64,000 nt of DNA, taken from assembly GCA_041946825.1 (NCBI GenBank), contig JBHGBD010000003.1, positions 310,001 through 374,000 on the forward strand, read 5' to 3'. Positions 35,619-44,741 of this stretch are shown here, piece by piece; positions within the stretch are counted from its first letter, which is position 1; the number at the start of each line of letters is the position of its first letter. A program made the translations under genes and the position numbers. Source of the stretch: CAZTHM01 sp041946825 (GTDB lineage Bacteria > Acidobacteriota > Terriglobia > UBA7540). The notes under the pieces are model-generated. The model was given only the letters and a program-made list of their open reading frames with translations, had not been told where the DNA came from and did no database searches.

Positions 35619-36236
35619 ATGACACTGCGGACGCGCGTGAACGATGCCGCCTTCAGCATGCTGGAGCTCCTGGTTGTCGTTTTGATCATGGGGATCATCG
35701 CGGCCGCCGCCATCCCTCAGGCCCTGACCGCGCTGAAGGGCTACCGGCTGCATGCCGACGCGGCGGCGGTGGCGGCGCAACTGAACGTAACCCGGTTCCG
35801 CGCCACTTCTCAGAACGCGCCCTACCGGCTGAACATCATCACATCAACGACGCCCAACACTTTCACCATGGAGCGCCTGTGTGGAGCCACCCCGGCCTCG
35901 GCCGACACGAATTGTACGGGGCCCTATCTGCCGCGCACCAGCGGCGTCGAAGGGGGGGCGCAGACGGTCAACTATGGCGACTCTTTCACGACCACGAACC
36001 CCGGCGGAACGACCGCCTACCCCGGCACGATCACCGGCGGAACCGCAGCGACGGTCTTCTACTTCAACACCCGTGGCATGCCCGTGGATAGCAGCGGGAA
36101 CCCGCTGACCAACGGCGGGGCGGTCATTTACGTCACCAGCCGGATCAACCTCACGGACGCGGTGGTGGTCTCGGTAGGCGGACGGATTGCCATCTATCAG
36201 TGGAATCCGACTACGAGTGCGTGGGCGAGCCGCTGA
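35619..36236 (+). CDS. GspH/FimT-type minor pseudopilin
   Basis: A 205-residue type IV pilin-like protein from ATG 35619, with AAAAGGG just upstream. The N-terminal class III signal reads NDAAFSMLELLVVVLIMGII; Glu5 is present but the residue before Phe is Ala, not the usual Gly, at the prepilin peptidase site. A Cys-containing segment LCGATPASADTNCTG suggests a disulfide loop. The C-terminal domain has the beta-rich GspH/FimT character (GGAVIYVTSRINLTDAVVVS). First gene of a four-gene minor-pilin operon; products should form the tip or initiation complex of a type IV pilus. Confidence 0.82.
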   Translation: MTLRTRVNDAAFSMLELLVVVLIMGIIAAAAIPQALTALKGYRLHADAAAVAAQLNVTRFRATSQNAPYRLNIITSTTPNTFTMERLCGATPASADTNCTGPYLPRTSGVEGGAQTVNYGDSFTTTNPGGTTAYPGTITGGTAATVFYFNTRGMPVDSSGNPLTNGGAVIYVTSRINLTDAVVVSVGGRIAIYQWNPTTSAWASR

Positions 36237-36270
36237 GGGCGGCAGGTTGAAAGCGCGTGGGGGAACGAAT

Positions 36271-36810
36271 ATGTTGTCCCAAAAAAGCAGTCGCGGCGTG
36301 ACCCTGGTCGAAACCATGCTGGCAGTCCTGATCGCCTTCATTGCCATGGCGTCCGTGGGGGCGGTGGTCTTCTCCTCCATGGTCGCCAACAAGAACCAGG
36401 GAACGGAGACGACCCGCCTGACGGCCCTCGCCCAGGAGAAGATTGAGCAATTGGTGCGGCTCAATTACGCCGACACGACCACCAACACCACGCTGATTAC
36501 CGATACGGGCTGGGCGATCGGGCTCACTTCCAACGTTTCCACGGACCTGACACAGCTTACCGACTGCCCGTCGGCGGGCTCGCCCAACATCGGCTACGTG
36601 GATTTCCTCGACAACAATGCCCAACCGCTTTCCGGAGCCTGCGGGACGGCGATCGCGGGCGGGTTCGGATACGTGCGCCGCTGGAAGATCACGGCGGTCA
36701 GCGGCGTCGCGGGACTCAAGCAGATTTCGGTGGTGGTTTACGCGCTGAACGCCGTGCAGGCGGGTGGCGCCAAACCGACTGCTTCCCTGACCACTCTCAA
36801 GTCTCAATAG
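36271..36810 (+). CDS. pilV: PilV-type minor pilin
   Basis: A 179-residue prepilin from ATG 36271 with GGGGGAA upstream. The signal is SSRGVTLVETMLAVLIAFIA, with Gly before the cleavage point and Glu5 in the mature protein. ANKNQGTETTRLTALAQEKI is the typical PilV continuation of the N-terminal helix. Two Cys (DCPSAGSP and SGACGTA) could form a disulfide. It lies 34 bases after the FimT-type gene and 8 bases before PilW. Function is inferred from family: minor pilin needed to prime pilus assembly. Confidence 0.85.
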   Translation: MLSQKSSRGVTLVETMLAVLIAFIAMASVGAVVFSSMVANKNQGTETTRLTALAQEKIEQLVRLNYADTTTNTTLITDTGWAIGLTSNVSTDLTQLTDCPSAGSPNIGYVDFLDNNAQPLSGACGTAIAGGFGYVRRWKITAVSGVAGLKQISVVVYALNAVQAGGAKPTASLTTLKSQ

Positions 36811-36818
36811 GAGTCGCA

Positions 36819-38111
36819 TTGCAGACACGGTCCATCCGATACCCGGGCGCGGGCGACAGGCAGGCAGGATTTTCGTTGCTGGAATTGCTGGTGAGCGTGG
36901 CGATCATCACGCTGCTCATGGCCATCGTTTTTCAGTTCCTGAGCGCCAACCAGCAACGCTATCGCAGCCAGCAACTGCTTGCCGAGGTCACCCAGGGCGG
37001 GCGGAATGCCTTCGAAGTGATGACCCAGGAGCTGAACCAGGCGGGCTACAATCCGCCTTTCACCACGCACAAAACAGTGGGCGGAGGCGGGACGGTCGCC
37101 CCCGGCGCGCCTCTCGTCAGTTTTCCGATCTCGGCCGGGTCGACCCCCGCGACGAAGGGGATCTTCTACGGCAGCCGGCTGGTGATCGGAAACAACTGCG
37201 CGGGGTCCCCCACGGTCTGCAACCAGGAAGAAGTGGTGGTGAACGCCGACACCAGCTACGGCACGACCGCCCTGAGCGCCGGCACCGCGCCCATGGTCAT
37301 CGCCAACAGCCACGCGACGGGCGAGCCGGTCTTTACGCGGAATTATCCCTACCCGAACGGCATCATCTACGACAACCGCACGGCGGGAAACGGCCTCGGG
37401 ATCGCCGACAACAAGCTGCAGTTTTTCGGGGATCTGATGGACAGCGGAGACCTTTACTACGCCGAGTACCGGCTGCAGTGTTCCGGCTCGACGCCGGGAA
37501 GCTACATCGATGCCTGCACGGGGACGTGCACGGCGGGGCCGTTCGTACTGACGCGGTTCGTGACCAAGCTGGCCGACCCGACGAATGGTTTCTTCCGCAT
37601 CCCCGCCAGTAAGGCGGCGGCGCTCGACGGCGCCACGGTCTCGCCCCTGGTCGGAAACATCCAGGGGACGTGCCCGGCGCTTCCGGGCTCGACGGCGCCG
37701 GCTGATTGGGCGGTGTTCAACGCTCCGGATGAAACCTCCGCCAGCGGGACGACGAGCGTCAATGCGGCCATCAGCTATGGCGCCACGACTTCGTACGTCC
37801 AGCCGGTGCTCAACGCCGACGGCACGCCGGCCATCTGGTTCAAGCTGAATACCTACGGGGCAATGGATAATACCACCACTCCGCCGACACCTTTTTTTCA
37901 GAGTTTCGTTTTGGATGTGCGCATCACCTTGACGGTGCAGCAATCGCAGAAGGATCCGGAATCGGGGACGTTCAGGGTTCAACGGCTGCAAACGCATATC
38001 GTGCCGAAGAATATCAACAACGCTTTGCGGGTGGCGCAGAACGGTGGCTCGCTTTACCTGCCTCCCATTCCGCTCGATCCCAGCACGGGAAACCGGCTGC
38101 CGTTGCCGTAG
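36819..38111 (+). CDS. pilW: PilW-type minor pilin
   Basis: A 430-residue prepilin starting at TTG 36819, preceded by AATAGGAG that also contains the PilV stop. The signal GDRQAGFSLLELLVSVAIIT is canonical (Gly before Phe, Glu5). VTQGGRNAFEVMTQELNQAG is the PilW family segment. The large C-terminal part is Gly/Thr/Asn-rich with several Cys (SYIDACTGTCTAGPF). At 430 residues it is longer than well-studied PilW proteins, as is common in Acidobacteria-like genomes (recollection, not checked). Confidence 0.85.
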   Translation: MQTRSIRYPGAGDRQAGFSLLELLVSVAIITLLMAIVFQFLSANQQRYRSQQLLAEVTQGGRNAFEVMTQELNQAGYNPPFTTHKTVGGGGTVAPGAPLVSFPISAGSTPATKGIFYGSRLVIGNNCAGSPTVCNQEEVVVNADTSYGTTALSAGTAPMVIANSHATGEPVFTRNYPYPNGIIYDNRTAGNGLGIADNKLQFFGDLMDSGDLYYAEYRLQCSGSTPGSYIDACTGTCTAGPFVLTRFVTKLADPTNGFFRIPASKAAALDGATVSPLVGNIQGTCPALPGSTAPADWAVFNAPDETSASGTTSVNAAISYGATTSYVQPVLNADGTPAIWFKLNTYGAMDNTTTPPTPFFQSFVLDVRITLTVQQSQKDPESGTFRVQRLQTHIVPKNINNALRVAQNGGSLYLPPIPLDPSTGNRLPLP

Positions 38112-38137
38112 CAGGACGATGGAAAAGTGCTCGATCA

Positions 38138-38260
38138 CCGCTGAGACGCAGAGGTCGCGGAGCAAGCGCAGAAGCCGCAGCCAGGCCACTCCCTTTTGTG
38201 CCGTTTCCGCGGTCTCCCGGCGCTCTCCGCGTTTCTGGGGTGAGAGATCGCGCGGGTTTG
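38138..38260. repeat. degenerate heptad-type repeat between pilW and pilX
   Basis: Weak 7-base phasing: ccgctga, gacgcag, aggtcgc, ggagcaa, gcgcaga, agccgca. A roughly complementary arm with ccgcggtctcc and ctctccgcg lies at 38208-38231. The spacer between pilW and pilX is 166 bases, the largest gap in this operon. Confidence 0.45.
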
Positions 38261-38277
38261 GACGGAGAAAGGAGCTT

Positions 38278-40206
38278 ATGCGGATGCAGCGGCCGTTCAG
38301 TCGAGCGTGCGGCGAGCAGGGCGTGGCGCTGATCCTTGTGCTGCTGGCCATTCTGGTGCTGACGACCCTGGCCGCGGCGATGGTGTTCAGCGCGCGGAGC
38401 GAGACCCTGGCCAGCTACAACTATCGCGTGGGGACGCAGGCGGAATACATTGCCCTGGCGGGCGTCCAGCGGGCGCTGAATTTCTTCAACGGCGCCAGCT
38501 ATTCCCCCGTGCCCCCGGGTTCCGCCACGACGTACTATGCCGCTTCGACGTACGCGGTCAACCCCGTGAACCTTTACTTCAGCAATAGCACGCCGGTGAC
38601 CTGCACCTCCAATTGCAGTTCCACGGGCGACGTGGTGCTGGGGAGCAGCAGCGGCTCGAGCCTTTTTCCGCCTTCGGCGGCGACCGGCGGCGTCAACGTG
38701 GTCACGAACTGGGTCGCGGCGATGAATGACCAATCGCTCAGCGACGGAGTGGGAGGAACCGGCAATTACACCGTCACGGCCAAGCTTTTGGAATACCACA
38801 CCGTCAACAATGCCTTCTTCGGGGTTCCGGCGGCGGGCTGCTCGGACGCCCTGGCGGGAACTGGCATCTGCCGCCAACCGTTCGAAGTGTGGCAGGTGAC
38901 CTCGACGGGGACGTGGAACAGCAACATCGGCGGCGGGGTTTCGCTGCCCACCGTGCAAGTGGTGGCGACGATCTCGCCGATGTTCCTGCCCTATTTCGGG
39001 AACGCCCTTTACGGCCTTTGCAACGTGACCCTGAGCGGCGGCGTATGCACCGACAGCTACAACTCGACGGCGGGGAATTACGGCGGCGCGTCGGCCAATG
39101 CCTGCGTGACGGCGGGGACGAGCGGAACCAATGCCCAGTTGACGGGAGCGGGCGTGGGCTCGAATGGCGGGGTGACCGTCAACGGCAGCGCGAACACGGT
39201 CGGGGGGAACGTTACCTACGCCAACCAGAGCACCGACCCGAGTTGTAACACAGGATTCCAGGGCTCCTCGGCGGGCGTCACCGGCTCGGTGCTTCCGGGC
39301 CCGGCGGTTCCCTCGCCGCCCACGATCGACATGTCCGTGTGGGGCTACCCGACATCATCGCCGGCAATTACTCCCGCCAGCGCGGGCGGCTCGGTGACAA
39401 AGGTCGCCAACGTTTACACCCGGCAGACGACTCCGCCGACTCCCCCCCTGGGAGCCACGGGGCCCGGCGGTCTCCCGGCCGTACCCTGCCCGGTTGGAGC
39501 ATCGGGGTACATCGAGAAGTTTACGGTGAACAGCTCAACTTCCAAGGGGACGCTGACCAATACTTACGCCAACTACACGTGCACGATTTTGTCGGGCAGC
39601 GGAACCTCGGTCGATCCCTATCGTCTGGGCGACGTCACAGCGAACTCGTCGAATCCGGGAACCATCAATATCATCGGCCCAGCGACACCCGTCAGCAACC
39701 CCATCTACATCGCCGCCAACAGCATCACGGTGGGGACGAACGGGGCCATCAATACTTCCTATCAGGCTCCGGCTGAGCCCGGGAGCGGGCCGGTGGCTTC
39801 CACGCTGGCTTACAACCCGACTCCGCCATCTCCCACCAACGCCAACGCCACGGCGTTGGTTTTTGATGTCCGGAATAATATCGACCTGACCGGTCAGGCC
39901 AATATGAATTACAACCCCACTTCGCCGGGCGTCCCATCGCCCGACTTCCTGCGCATGAATGTGATGGGAACCGGCACGGCCGTCAACCTGGCGGGCCAGG
40001 CGCAACTGAGCGCCATGATCAACGCCCCCAACGGCGATGCGAGTCTCGGCGGCTCGGGGTCGAGCGGGACATTTTTCGGGGCCATCCTATCCAAGAACAT
40101 CAATGATCACGGGGGCTACCCGGTCCACTATGACCTTAACAGCCGGACGGAGAGCGGCCAGTTGTTTACCGCGCAAGTTGTCAGCGTGACTCGTCCCAAG
40201 CAATAA
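38278..40206 (+). CDS. pilX: large PilX-like minor pilin
   Basis: A 642-residue protein from ATG 38278 with AAAGGAG upstream. The N-terminus CGEQGVALILVLLAILVLTT matches PilX: Gly before the cleavage point, a long hydrophobic helix, and no Glu at mature position 5. RSETLASYNYRVGTQAEYIA continues the helix. The rest is a Gly/Ser/Asn/Thr-rich beta region with repeats such as GSNGGVTVNGSANTVGGNVT and a C-terminal part ALVFDVRNNIDLTGQANMNY that resembles pilus-tip or adhesin-like domains. Typical PilX is about 200 residues, so this is unusually large. Last of the four minor-pilin genes; no pilY1 or major pilin is in the window. Confidence 0.78.
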   Translation: MRMQRPFSRACGEQGVALILVLLAILVLTTLAAAMVFSARSETLASYNYRVGTQAEYIALAGVQRALNFFNGASYSPVPPGSATTYYAASTYAVNPVNLYFSNSTPVTCTSNCSSTGDVVLGSSSGSSLFPPSAATGGVNVVTNWVAAMNDQSLSDGVGGTGNYTVTAKLLEYHTVNNAFFGVPAAGCSDALAGTGICRQPFEVWQVTSTGTWNSNIGGGVSLPTVQVVATISPMFLPYFGNALYGLCNVTLSGGVCTDSYNSTAGNYGGASANACVTAGTSGTNAQLTGAGVGSNGGVTVNGSANTVGGNVTYANQSTDPSCNTGFQGSSAGVTGSVLPGPAVPSPPTIDMSVWGYPTSSPAITPASAGGSVTKVANVYTRQTTPPTPPLGATGPGGLPAVPCPVGASGYIEKFTVNSSTSKGTLTNTYANYTCTILSGSGTSVDPYRLGDVTANSSNPGTINIIGPATPVSNPIYIAANSITVGTNGAINTSYQAPAEPGSGPVASTLAYNPTPPSPTNANATALVFDVRNNIDLTGQANMNYNPTSPGVPSPDFLRMNVMGTGTAVNLAGQAQLSAMINAPNGDASLGGSGSSGTFFGAILSKNINDHGGYPVHYDLNSRTESGQLFTAQVVSVTRPKQ

Positions 40207-40265
40207 CTTGATCGCCGTACCGCAACCCGCAATTCCCGCGGCTCAACAGACAACGGAGGTTTAGA

Positions 40266-40931
40266 GTGAGTCGTCTCTTCCGACAAAAAGGCGTGCTCGA
40301 GTTGATCGCGGGGCTCGCGATGCTGGCGGGGTTGCTTCCCGGCCCATGCGGCGCCGCGGGTCAGGAAGAGACCGAGCTCGGGCCGCTCAACCCCGCGGAC
40401 TCGGAGCGGCTGAAGATGCGGACGCTCAGCGACTGGGAGGGGACTCCTCTGCCCGTCGTCGAGAAGATGCTGGAGTTGGCGCACCTCCGACCGGGCGAAG
40501 TGATTTACGACCTGGGGAGCGGCGATGGGCGAATCCTCATTCTGGCGGCGCAGAAGTATGGCGCCCGTGGCGTGGGCATCGAACTCGATCCGCGCCGATG
40601 CAAGCTCTCGCGGCAAAAGATCGATCAACTGGGGCTCATCGAGCAGATCCAGATCATCCAGGGCGACGTGCTGGAGCAGGACCTGACTCCTGCGGATGTC
40701 GTTACGGTCTATATGACCCGCTACGCGATGCAGAAACTGACCCCCAGGCTGGACAAGTTCCTCCGCGACGGAACGCGCGTGGTGATCTGCGTGGACGAAC
40801 TGCCGGGCCATAAAGCCTCGCAGACCGTTTCGGTGACGGCCGAAAACCATCGGACGTACGAGCTCCGGCTTTATGACTTCTCCCGCCAGGGAGGCTGGAC
40901 GTCTTTCTCAAAGTTCGGAACGCCGCGGTAA
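40266..40931 (+). CDS. class I SAM-dependent methyltransferase with an export-like N-terminus
   Basis: A 221-residue protein from GTG 40266, preceded by GGAGG. Residues 10-32 (VLELIAGLAMLAGLLPGPCG) form a signal-peptide-like stretch. The methyltransferase domain follows: EVIYDLGSGDGRILILAAQK (SAM-binding motif I), GVGIELDPRRCKLSRQKI and IQIIQGDVLEQDLTPADVV. The target is unknown. SAM is not known to be available outside the cytoplasm, so either the leader is a membrane anchor with a cytoplasmic enzyme or the true start is downstream. The gene sits 59 bases after pilX in the same direction. Confidence 0.8.
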   Translation: MSRLFRQKGVLELIAGLAMLAGLLPGPCGAAGQEETELGPLNPADSERLKMRTLSDWEGTPLPVVEKMLELAHLRPGEVIYDLGSGDGRILILAAQKYGARGVGIELDPRRCKLSRQKIDQLGLIEQIQIIQGDVLEQDLTPADVVTVYMTRYAMQKLTPRLDKFLRDGTRVVICVDELPGHKASQTVSVTAENHRTYELRLYDFSRQGGWTSFSKFGTPR

Positions 40932-40996
40932 TTTCTCTCAGCCGCGCGCGACCCCTCTTCCCCCCAGCCGCGAATTCAACGCGCCAGAGAAGTCCC

Positions 40997-41025
40997 TTGC
41001 ATGTTGAATATTGTCGGCATATAGT
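40997..41025 (+). promoter_or_regulatory. sigma-70-type promoter for the cyclase/HD-GYP gene
   Basis: TTGCAT at 40997-41002 and TATAGT at 41020-41025 with a 17-base spacer. This places the transcript start near 41033 and rules out the upstream in-frame start at 41011, supporting ATG 41080. Confidence 0.6.
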
Positions 41026-41079
41026 GCGCTACGAAGAGTGGCATTACTTTCCCCGCGAACGCCCGAGGTCAAAACTCCC

Positions 41080-43041
41080 ATGGCTGATTCCGAACCGCGA
41101 ACCTCCGACCCGAATCTTCATGAGGTTCCGACGGTGCTCACGGGCACGTGGCCCGACCGGGTGAGGAACTCTTTCGCCCGCAACCTCGAACCGATCTTTG
41201 TCATCCTCATCGCGGCGATGGTGATGATGGTCTTCTATCTCTTCCCGCAGAACCGGACGGCTTTCCTGAACTTCTTTTACCTGCCGGTTCTTGCCGCGGC
41301 GTATTTCCTGGGAAAGCGCAAAGCTACGCTGGGCGCCACGCTGTGCATTCTTTTCATGGTGCTGATTGCCTACTTCTATCCCACATCCTTCGTGGTCGAA
41401 GGCACCACGATCTCCGCGCTGATGCTGGTGTGCGTCTGGGGCGGCTTCTTGATCCTTTCCAGTGTGGCGGTGGGCTCGCTTCACGAAAAACTCGTGGCGG
41501 GTTTTGAGGAGACCCGGCAACTCCTGCAGGAACTCAAGCGCAGCCGGGTCGTCGAGGAGATGAAGGAGAAAGTGGAGAAGGCCCTTTACGCGACCATGGA
41601 CCCGGTGGTCGCCAAACTGGCCACCGAAGGGAAGCTCCGCTTCGAGAAACGCGAGATCAGTATTATGTTTACTGATCTTACGAACTTTACGGCTTATTCG
41701 GATAAGAACCGCCCGGATGTCGTCCTGGAAGAGCTGAACTCCTTTCTGGGGCAGATCGAGCCGGTCTTGGACCTCTTCCGCGGGCACATCGACAAGTACA
41801 TGGGCGACGGCGTGATGGTTGAATTCGGCGCCCCGGTGGGTTACGACCGCCACGCGCTGCTGGCGGTTCTGGCCGGGCTCAAGATGCAGGAAAAAGTGAA
41901 GAAGCTCAACCTGCCGTGGCGATTGCGCATTGGCGTCGCCACGGGAAGCGCGATTGTGGGGATGCTGGGCGTGCGCCGGCAGGCGTACAGCGCCCTCGGT
42001 GACCGCGTGAACGTCGCCAAGCGGCTCGAGGAAATCTGCCAGCCCGACAAGGTTTATATCGACGAGCCCACGTTCAAGGCGGTGGAGCCCTTCGTGACCG
42101 CCCTCAAGCTGCGCAACGCAGGCTTCGGGCGCAAGTCTGACAACGAAGCGCTGGAACGCATCGCCGTACTCGAGGAGGAAATGGCCCGCGAGGGCGAAAG
42201 CGCCAAGGTGCTCTACGAGCTGGGGAAGGCCAATTTCCAGTTGCATGACGCCACGACGGCCATTCGATTCTTCGAGCGGGCGCTGGCCCTCGATCCGGAG
42301 TCCACGGATATCAAGCTCGCTTATGCCGACGCGAATATCAAGAAGGACGAATACGAGAAGATCCAGCTCAAAGGCAAGCTGCGGCGCGTGACGGTTTTCG
42401 AGGTGACGGGCCTGAAGAATCGCTGGCTCGATCCCGCGGTCATTCCGCCCCGCTTGGCGGAGAGATACCTCCCCATGCAGTCGCTCATCGAAGTTCCAGA
42501 GGATGTCATCATTGCGGTGGAGGCGCTGGACGGCTCGATTGGCCATTCGCGCTGTGTGGCGCTCCTTGCCTATGCCCTTGCCGATTACCTGAGGCTCTCC
42601 GATGATCTCAAGTCAACGATTCTCCTGGCGGGATACACCCAGGATCTGGGCAAAGAGGCGGTACCGCACCACATCCTGAATCGCGCCGGAAGCTTGTCGG
42701 AACCGGAAGCCAAACTGCTGGAGAAATACCCCGCCGAGAGCGTCGCCACTTTGCGGCGTTTGGGGTATGTCGATACGAATCTCCACGAAATTGTCATGCA
42801 CCACCACGAATCGTGGGACGGGAAAGGCTACCCCGACAAGCTCCAAGGTGAGGCGATTCCCCTCGGGGCGCGCATCACCGCCGTCGCCGAAGCTTACAGC
42901 GCCCTGACCTCCTGGCGCCCCTATCGCGAAGCCTGGGACGCCCGCGTGGCTTTCAGCGAACTTCGCAAGGGGGCCGAACAGGGCCGCTACGACCCTCAGG
43001 TCGTCGATGCCCTGGTGGAGATCTTCAAGATTTATACCTGA
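41080..43041 (+). CDS. membrane adenylate cyclase (class III) fused to TPR and degenerate HD-GYP domain
   Basis: A 653-residue signalling protein. Three or four membrane helices (about 36-132) are followed by a class III cyclase domain (about 190-340): metal Asp199 in IMFTDLTNFTAY, Asp243 in DKYMGDGVMVEF with Lys239 consistent with ATP use, and YSALGDRVNVAKRLE. A TPR-like segment (about 375-425) leads to an HD-GYP domain (about 485-650) that keeps GHSRCVALLAYALA, MHHHESWDGKGYP and IPLGARI, but has GYTQDLGK where HDxGK is expected, so His is replaced by Gln521. The protein may make cAMP and no longer hydrolyse, or only sense, cyclic di-GMP. The start is fixed by the promoter at 40997. Confidence 0.87.
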   Translation: MADSEPRTSDPNLHEVPTVLTGTWPDRVRNSFARNLEPIFVILIAAMVMMVFYLFPQNRTAFLNFFYLPVLAAAYFLGKRKATLGATLCILFMVLIAYFYPTSFVVEGTTISALMLVCVWGGFLILSSVAVGSLHEKLVAGFEETRQLLQELKRSRVVEEMKEKVEKALYATMDPVVAKLATEGKLRFEKREISIMFTDLTNFTAYSDKNRPDVVLEELNSFLGQIEPVLDLFRGHIDKYMGDGVMVEFGAPVGYDRHALLAVLAGLKMQEKVKKLNLPWRLRIGVATGSAIVGMLGVRRQAYSALGDRVNVAKRLEEICQPDKVYIDEPTFKAVEPFVTALKLRNAGFGRKSDNEALERIAVLEEEMAREGESAKVLYELGKANFQLHDATTAIRFFERALALDPESTDIKLAYADANIKKDEYEKIQLKGKLRRVTVFEVTGLKNRWLDPAVIPPRLAERYLPMQSLIEVPEDVIIAVEALDGSIGHSRCVALLAYALADYLRLSDDLKSTILLAGYTQDLGKEAVPHHILNRAGSLSEPEAKLLEKYPAESVATLRRLGYVDTNLHEIVMHHHESWDGKGYPDKLQGEAIPLGARITAVAEAYSALTSWRPYREAWDARVAFSELRKGAEQGRYDPQVVDALVEIFKIYT

Positions 43042-43196
43042 ATGGGTCTCTCCAGAGTGCCTGGGTGTTTTCCCCGGTCCCGGTTTCAGTTCCGCAACAA
43101 ACCCGCTAGAATCTACCTTGCATCAAAACAGATAGGACTCGCAGACCTACCATCGTAAGGCGATGTCCGTCGGATGAAGTTGGGAGGAGTGCCACC

Positions 43197-44711
43197 ATGC
43201 ATGGACGCTCAAAGGAATTCCTACGCGAAAACTTTCTCGGATTGAGCCTGACACTGATCGGACTTCTTCTCCTGGCCCTGGCAGGAGTTCTCTATTTGAA
43301 TTTTGCCCGGTTCTCCCGGTTCGCCCTGGCGGACGGCCAGGGATTGGACGGGCCGGATATCAATCTCCTCGAGCAGCAGAATCGGGCTTATGAGCGGATT
43401 GCCAAGGAAGTGACGCCGGCGATTGTGACCATTCAGTCCACGCAAGTCATCAAGGTTCAGCAGTCGCCGCTCTTTTCAGACCCTCTTTTCCGGCAATTCT
43501 TCGGGGACATGTTCGGCCAACCGGGGATTCCGCGCGAGCAGCGCGAGCACGCGCTGGGCAGCGGGGTCATTGTGTCGCCGACCGGATACATTCTGACCAA
43601 CAATCACGTGATCCGTCACGCGACCACCATCGACGTGCAGCTTAACGACAAGCGCAGCTTTAAGGCGAAAGTGGTCGGGGGCGATCCGCCCTCGGACATC
43701 GCCGTTCTCAAGATCGATGCGACGGGCCTGCCCACGGCCCCCCTGGGCGATTCCGACACTTTGCGCGTCGGGGACATCGTCATGGCTTTCGGCAATCCTT
43801 TCGGACTCAGTTTCACGGTCACGCGCGGAGCCGTCAGCGCTCTGGGACGAACCGGGATTGAGCCTGGCGGCTTGCAGAGCTTCATTCAAACGGACACCGC
43901 CATCAATCCCGGCAATTCCGGGGGCGCCTTGGTGAACGTCAGAGGTCAGGTGGTGGCGATCAACACCGCGATCCTGAGCGGCAGTTCCGGCCCCGGCGGG
44001 GAGGGGGGGAATATCGGTATCGGCTTCGCCATACCCATCAACATGGCCAAGCACGTGATGGAGGACCTGATCAAAACGGGCAAGGTGACGCGCGGCTATC
44101 TGGGGGCGCAGATCAGCGATGTGAGCGCGGCGTTGGCGAAGCAGTTCAAGGTCCCCGATACGAACGGCGCGCTGGTTCAGAACATCACGCCGGATGGACC
44201 CGCGGACAAAGCGGGCATGAAGAATGGCGATGTCGTTCGCAAGTTCAATGGCGAGGTCGTGGCGGGCGCCAATGACCTGACGACCCGGGTCGTCAACGTA
44301 AGTCCGGGCAGTACGGTGACTCTGGACATTTTGCGGGACGGCAATCCCACGGAGGTCAAGGTCACGCTGGGCCAGCGTCCCGAGGGCGTCAGCGCGCGAG
44401 GCGGAGGGGAAGGCGGGGCGCCGTCGGAAGGCGCGCTGCGCGGCATCGAGGCCCAGAATCTGACGCCTTCGATTCGCGATCAACTTGGCCTGCCTCCCAG
44501 CGTGCGCGGCGTCGTCATCAGTAATCTCGACAGCGATTCGCCCGCCGCCCAGCAGGGGCTCCAGCCCGGCGACGTCATCGAAAGCATCAATCGCCAGCCC
44601 GTGCGCTCAGTGGACGACTTCAATCGCCTGGCGGCTCAGGCAACCGGCGATACGCTGCTGCGCGTCAACCGGCAAGGATCATCGGCGTTTGTGGTGATAT
44701 CGCCGCAGTGA
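43197..44711 (+). CDS. degP: HtrA/DegP-type periplasmic serine protease
   Basis: A 504-residue trypsin-like protease with two PDZ domains. An N-terminal anchor (residues about 14-36) precedes the protease domain with His137 in ILTNNHVIRHA, Asp167 in PSDIAVLKIDA and Ser241 in AINPGNSGGALVNV. PDZ1 is around 300-385 (VQNITPDGPADKAGMKNGDV) and PDZ2 around 415-500 (SDSPAAQQGLQPGDVIESIN). It degrades or refolds misfolded envelope proteins. ATG 43197 follows GGGAGGAG by 8 bases. The SixA-like gene follows after a short heptad repeat. Confidence 0.95.
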   Translation: MHGRSKEFLRENFLGLSLTLIGLLLLALAGVLYLNFARFSRFALADGQGLDGPDINLLEQQNRAYERIAKEVTPAIVTIQSTQVIKVQQSPLFSDPLFRQFFGDMFGQPGIPREQREHALGSGVIVSPTGYILTNNHVIRHATTIDVQLNDKRSFKAKVVGGDPPSDIAVLKIDATGLPTAPLGDSDTLRVGDIVMAFGNPFGLSFTVTRGAVSALGRTGIEPGGLQSFIQTDTAINPGNSGGALVNVRGQVVAINTAILSGSSGPGGEGGNIGIGFAIPINMAKHVMEDLIKTGKVTRGYLGAQISDVSAALAKQFKVPDTNGALVQNITPDGPADKAGMKNGDVVRKFNGEVVAGANDLTTRVVNVSPGSTVTLDILRDGNPTEVKVTLGQRPEGVSARGGGEGGAPSEGALRGIEAQNLTPSIRDQLGLPPSVRGVVISNLDSDSPAAQQGLQPGDVIESINRQPVRSVDDFNRLAAQATGDTLLRVNRQGSSAFVVISPQ

Positions 44712-44713
44712 GA

Positions 44714-44741
44714 GAGAAAGGGTAAAGTGTAAAGGGTGTCC
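44714..44741. repeat. heptad repeat between degP and the SixA-like gene
   Basis: Four in-phase units: gagaaag, ggtaaag, tgtaaag, ggtgtcc. The AAAGGG at 44731-44736 lies at ribosome-binding distance from the GTG at 44742. Confidence 0.6.

Noticed and set aside
36804..38351. A 515-codon minus-strand frame opposite pilW
   Set aside because: Arg-rich chance frame; the plus strand encodes a canonical prepilin.
41044..42546. A 500-codon minus-strand frame opposite the cyclase gene
   Set aside because: It has no recognisable domain, and the plus-strand product has intact cyclase and HD-GYP motifs.
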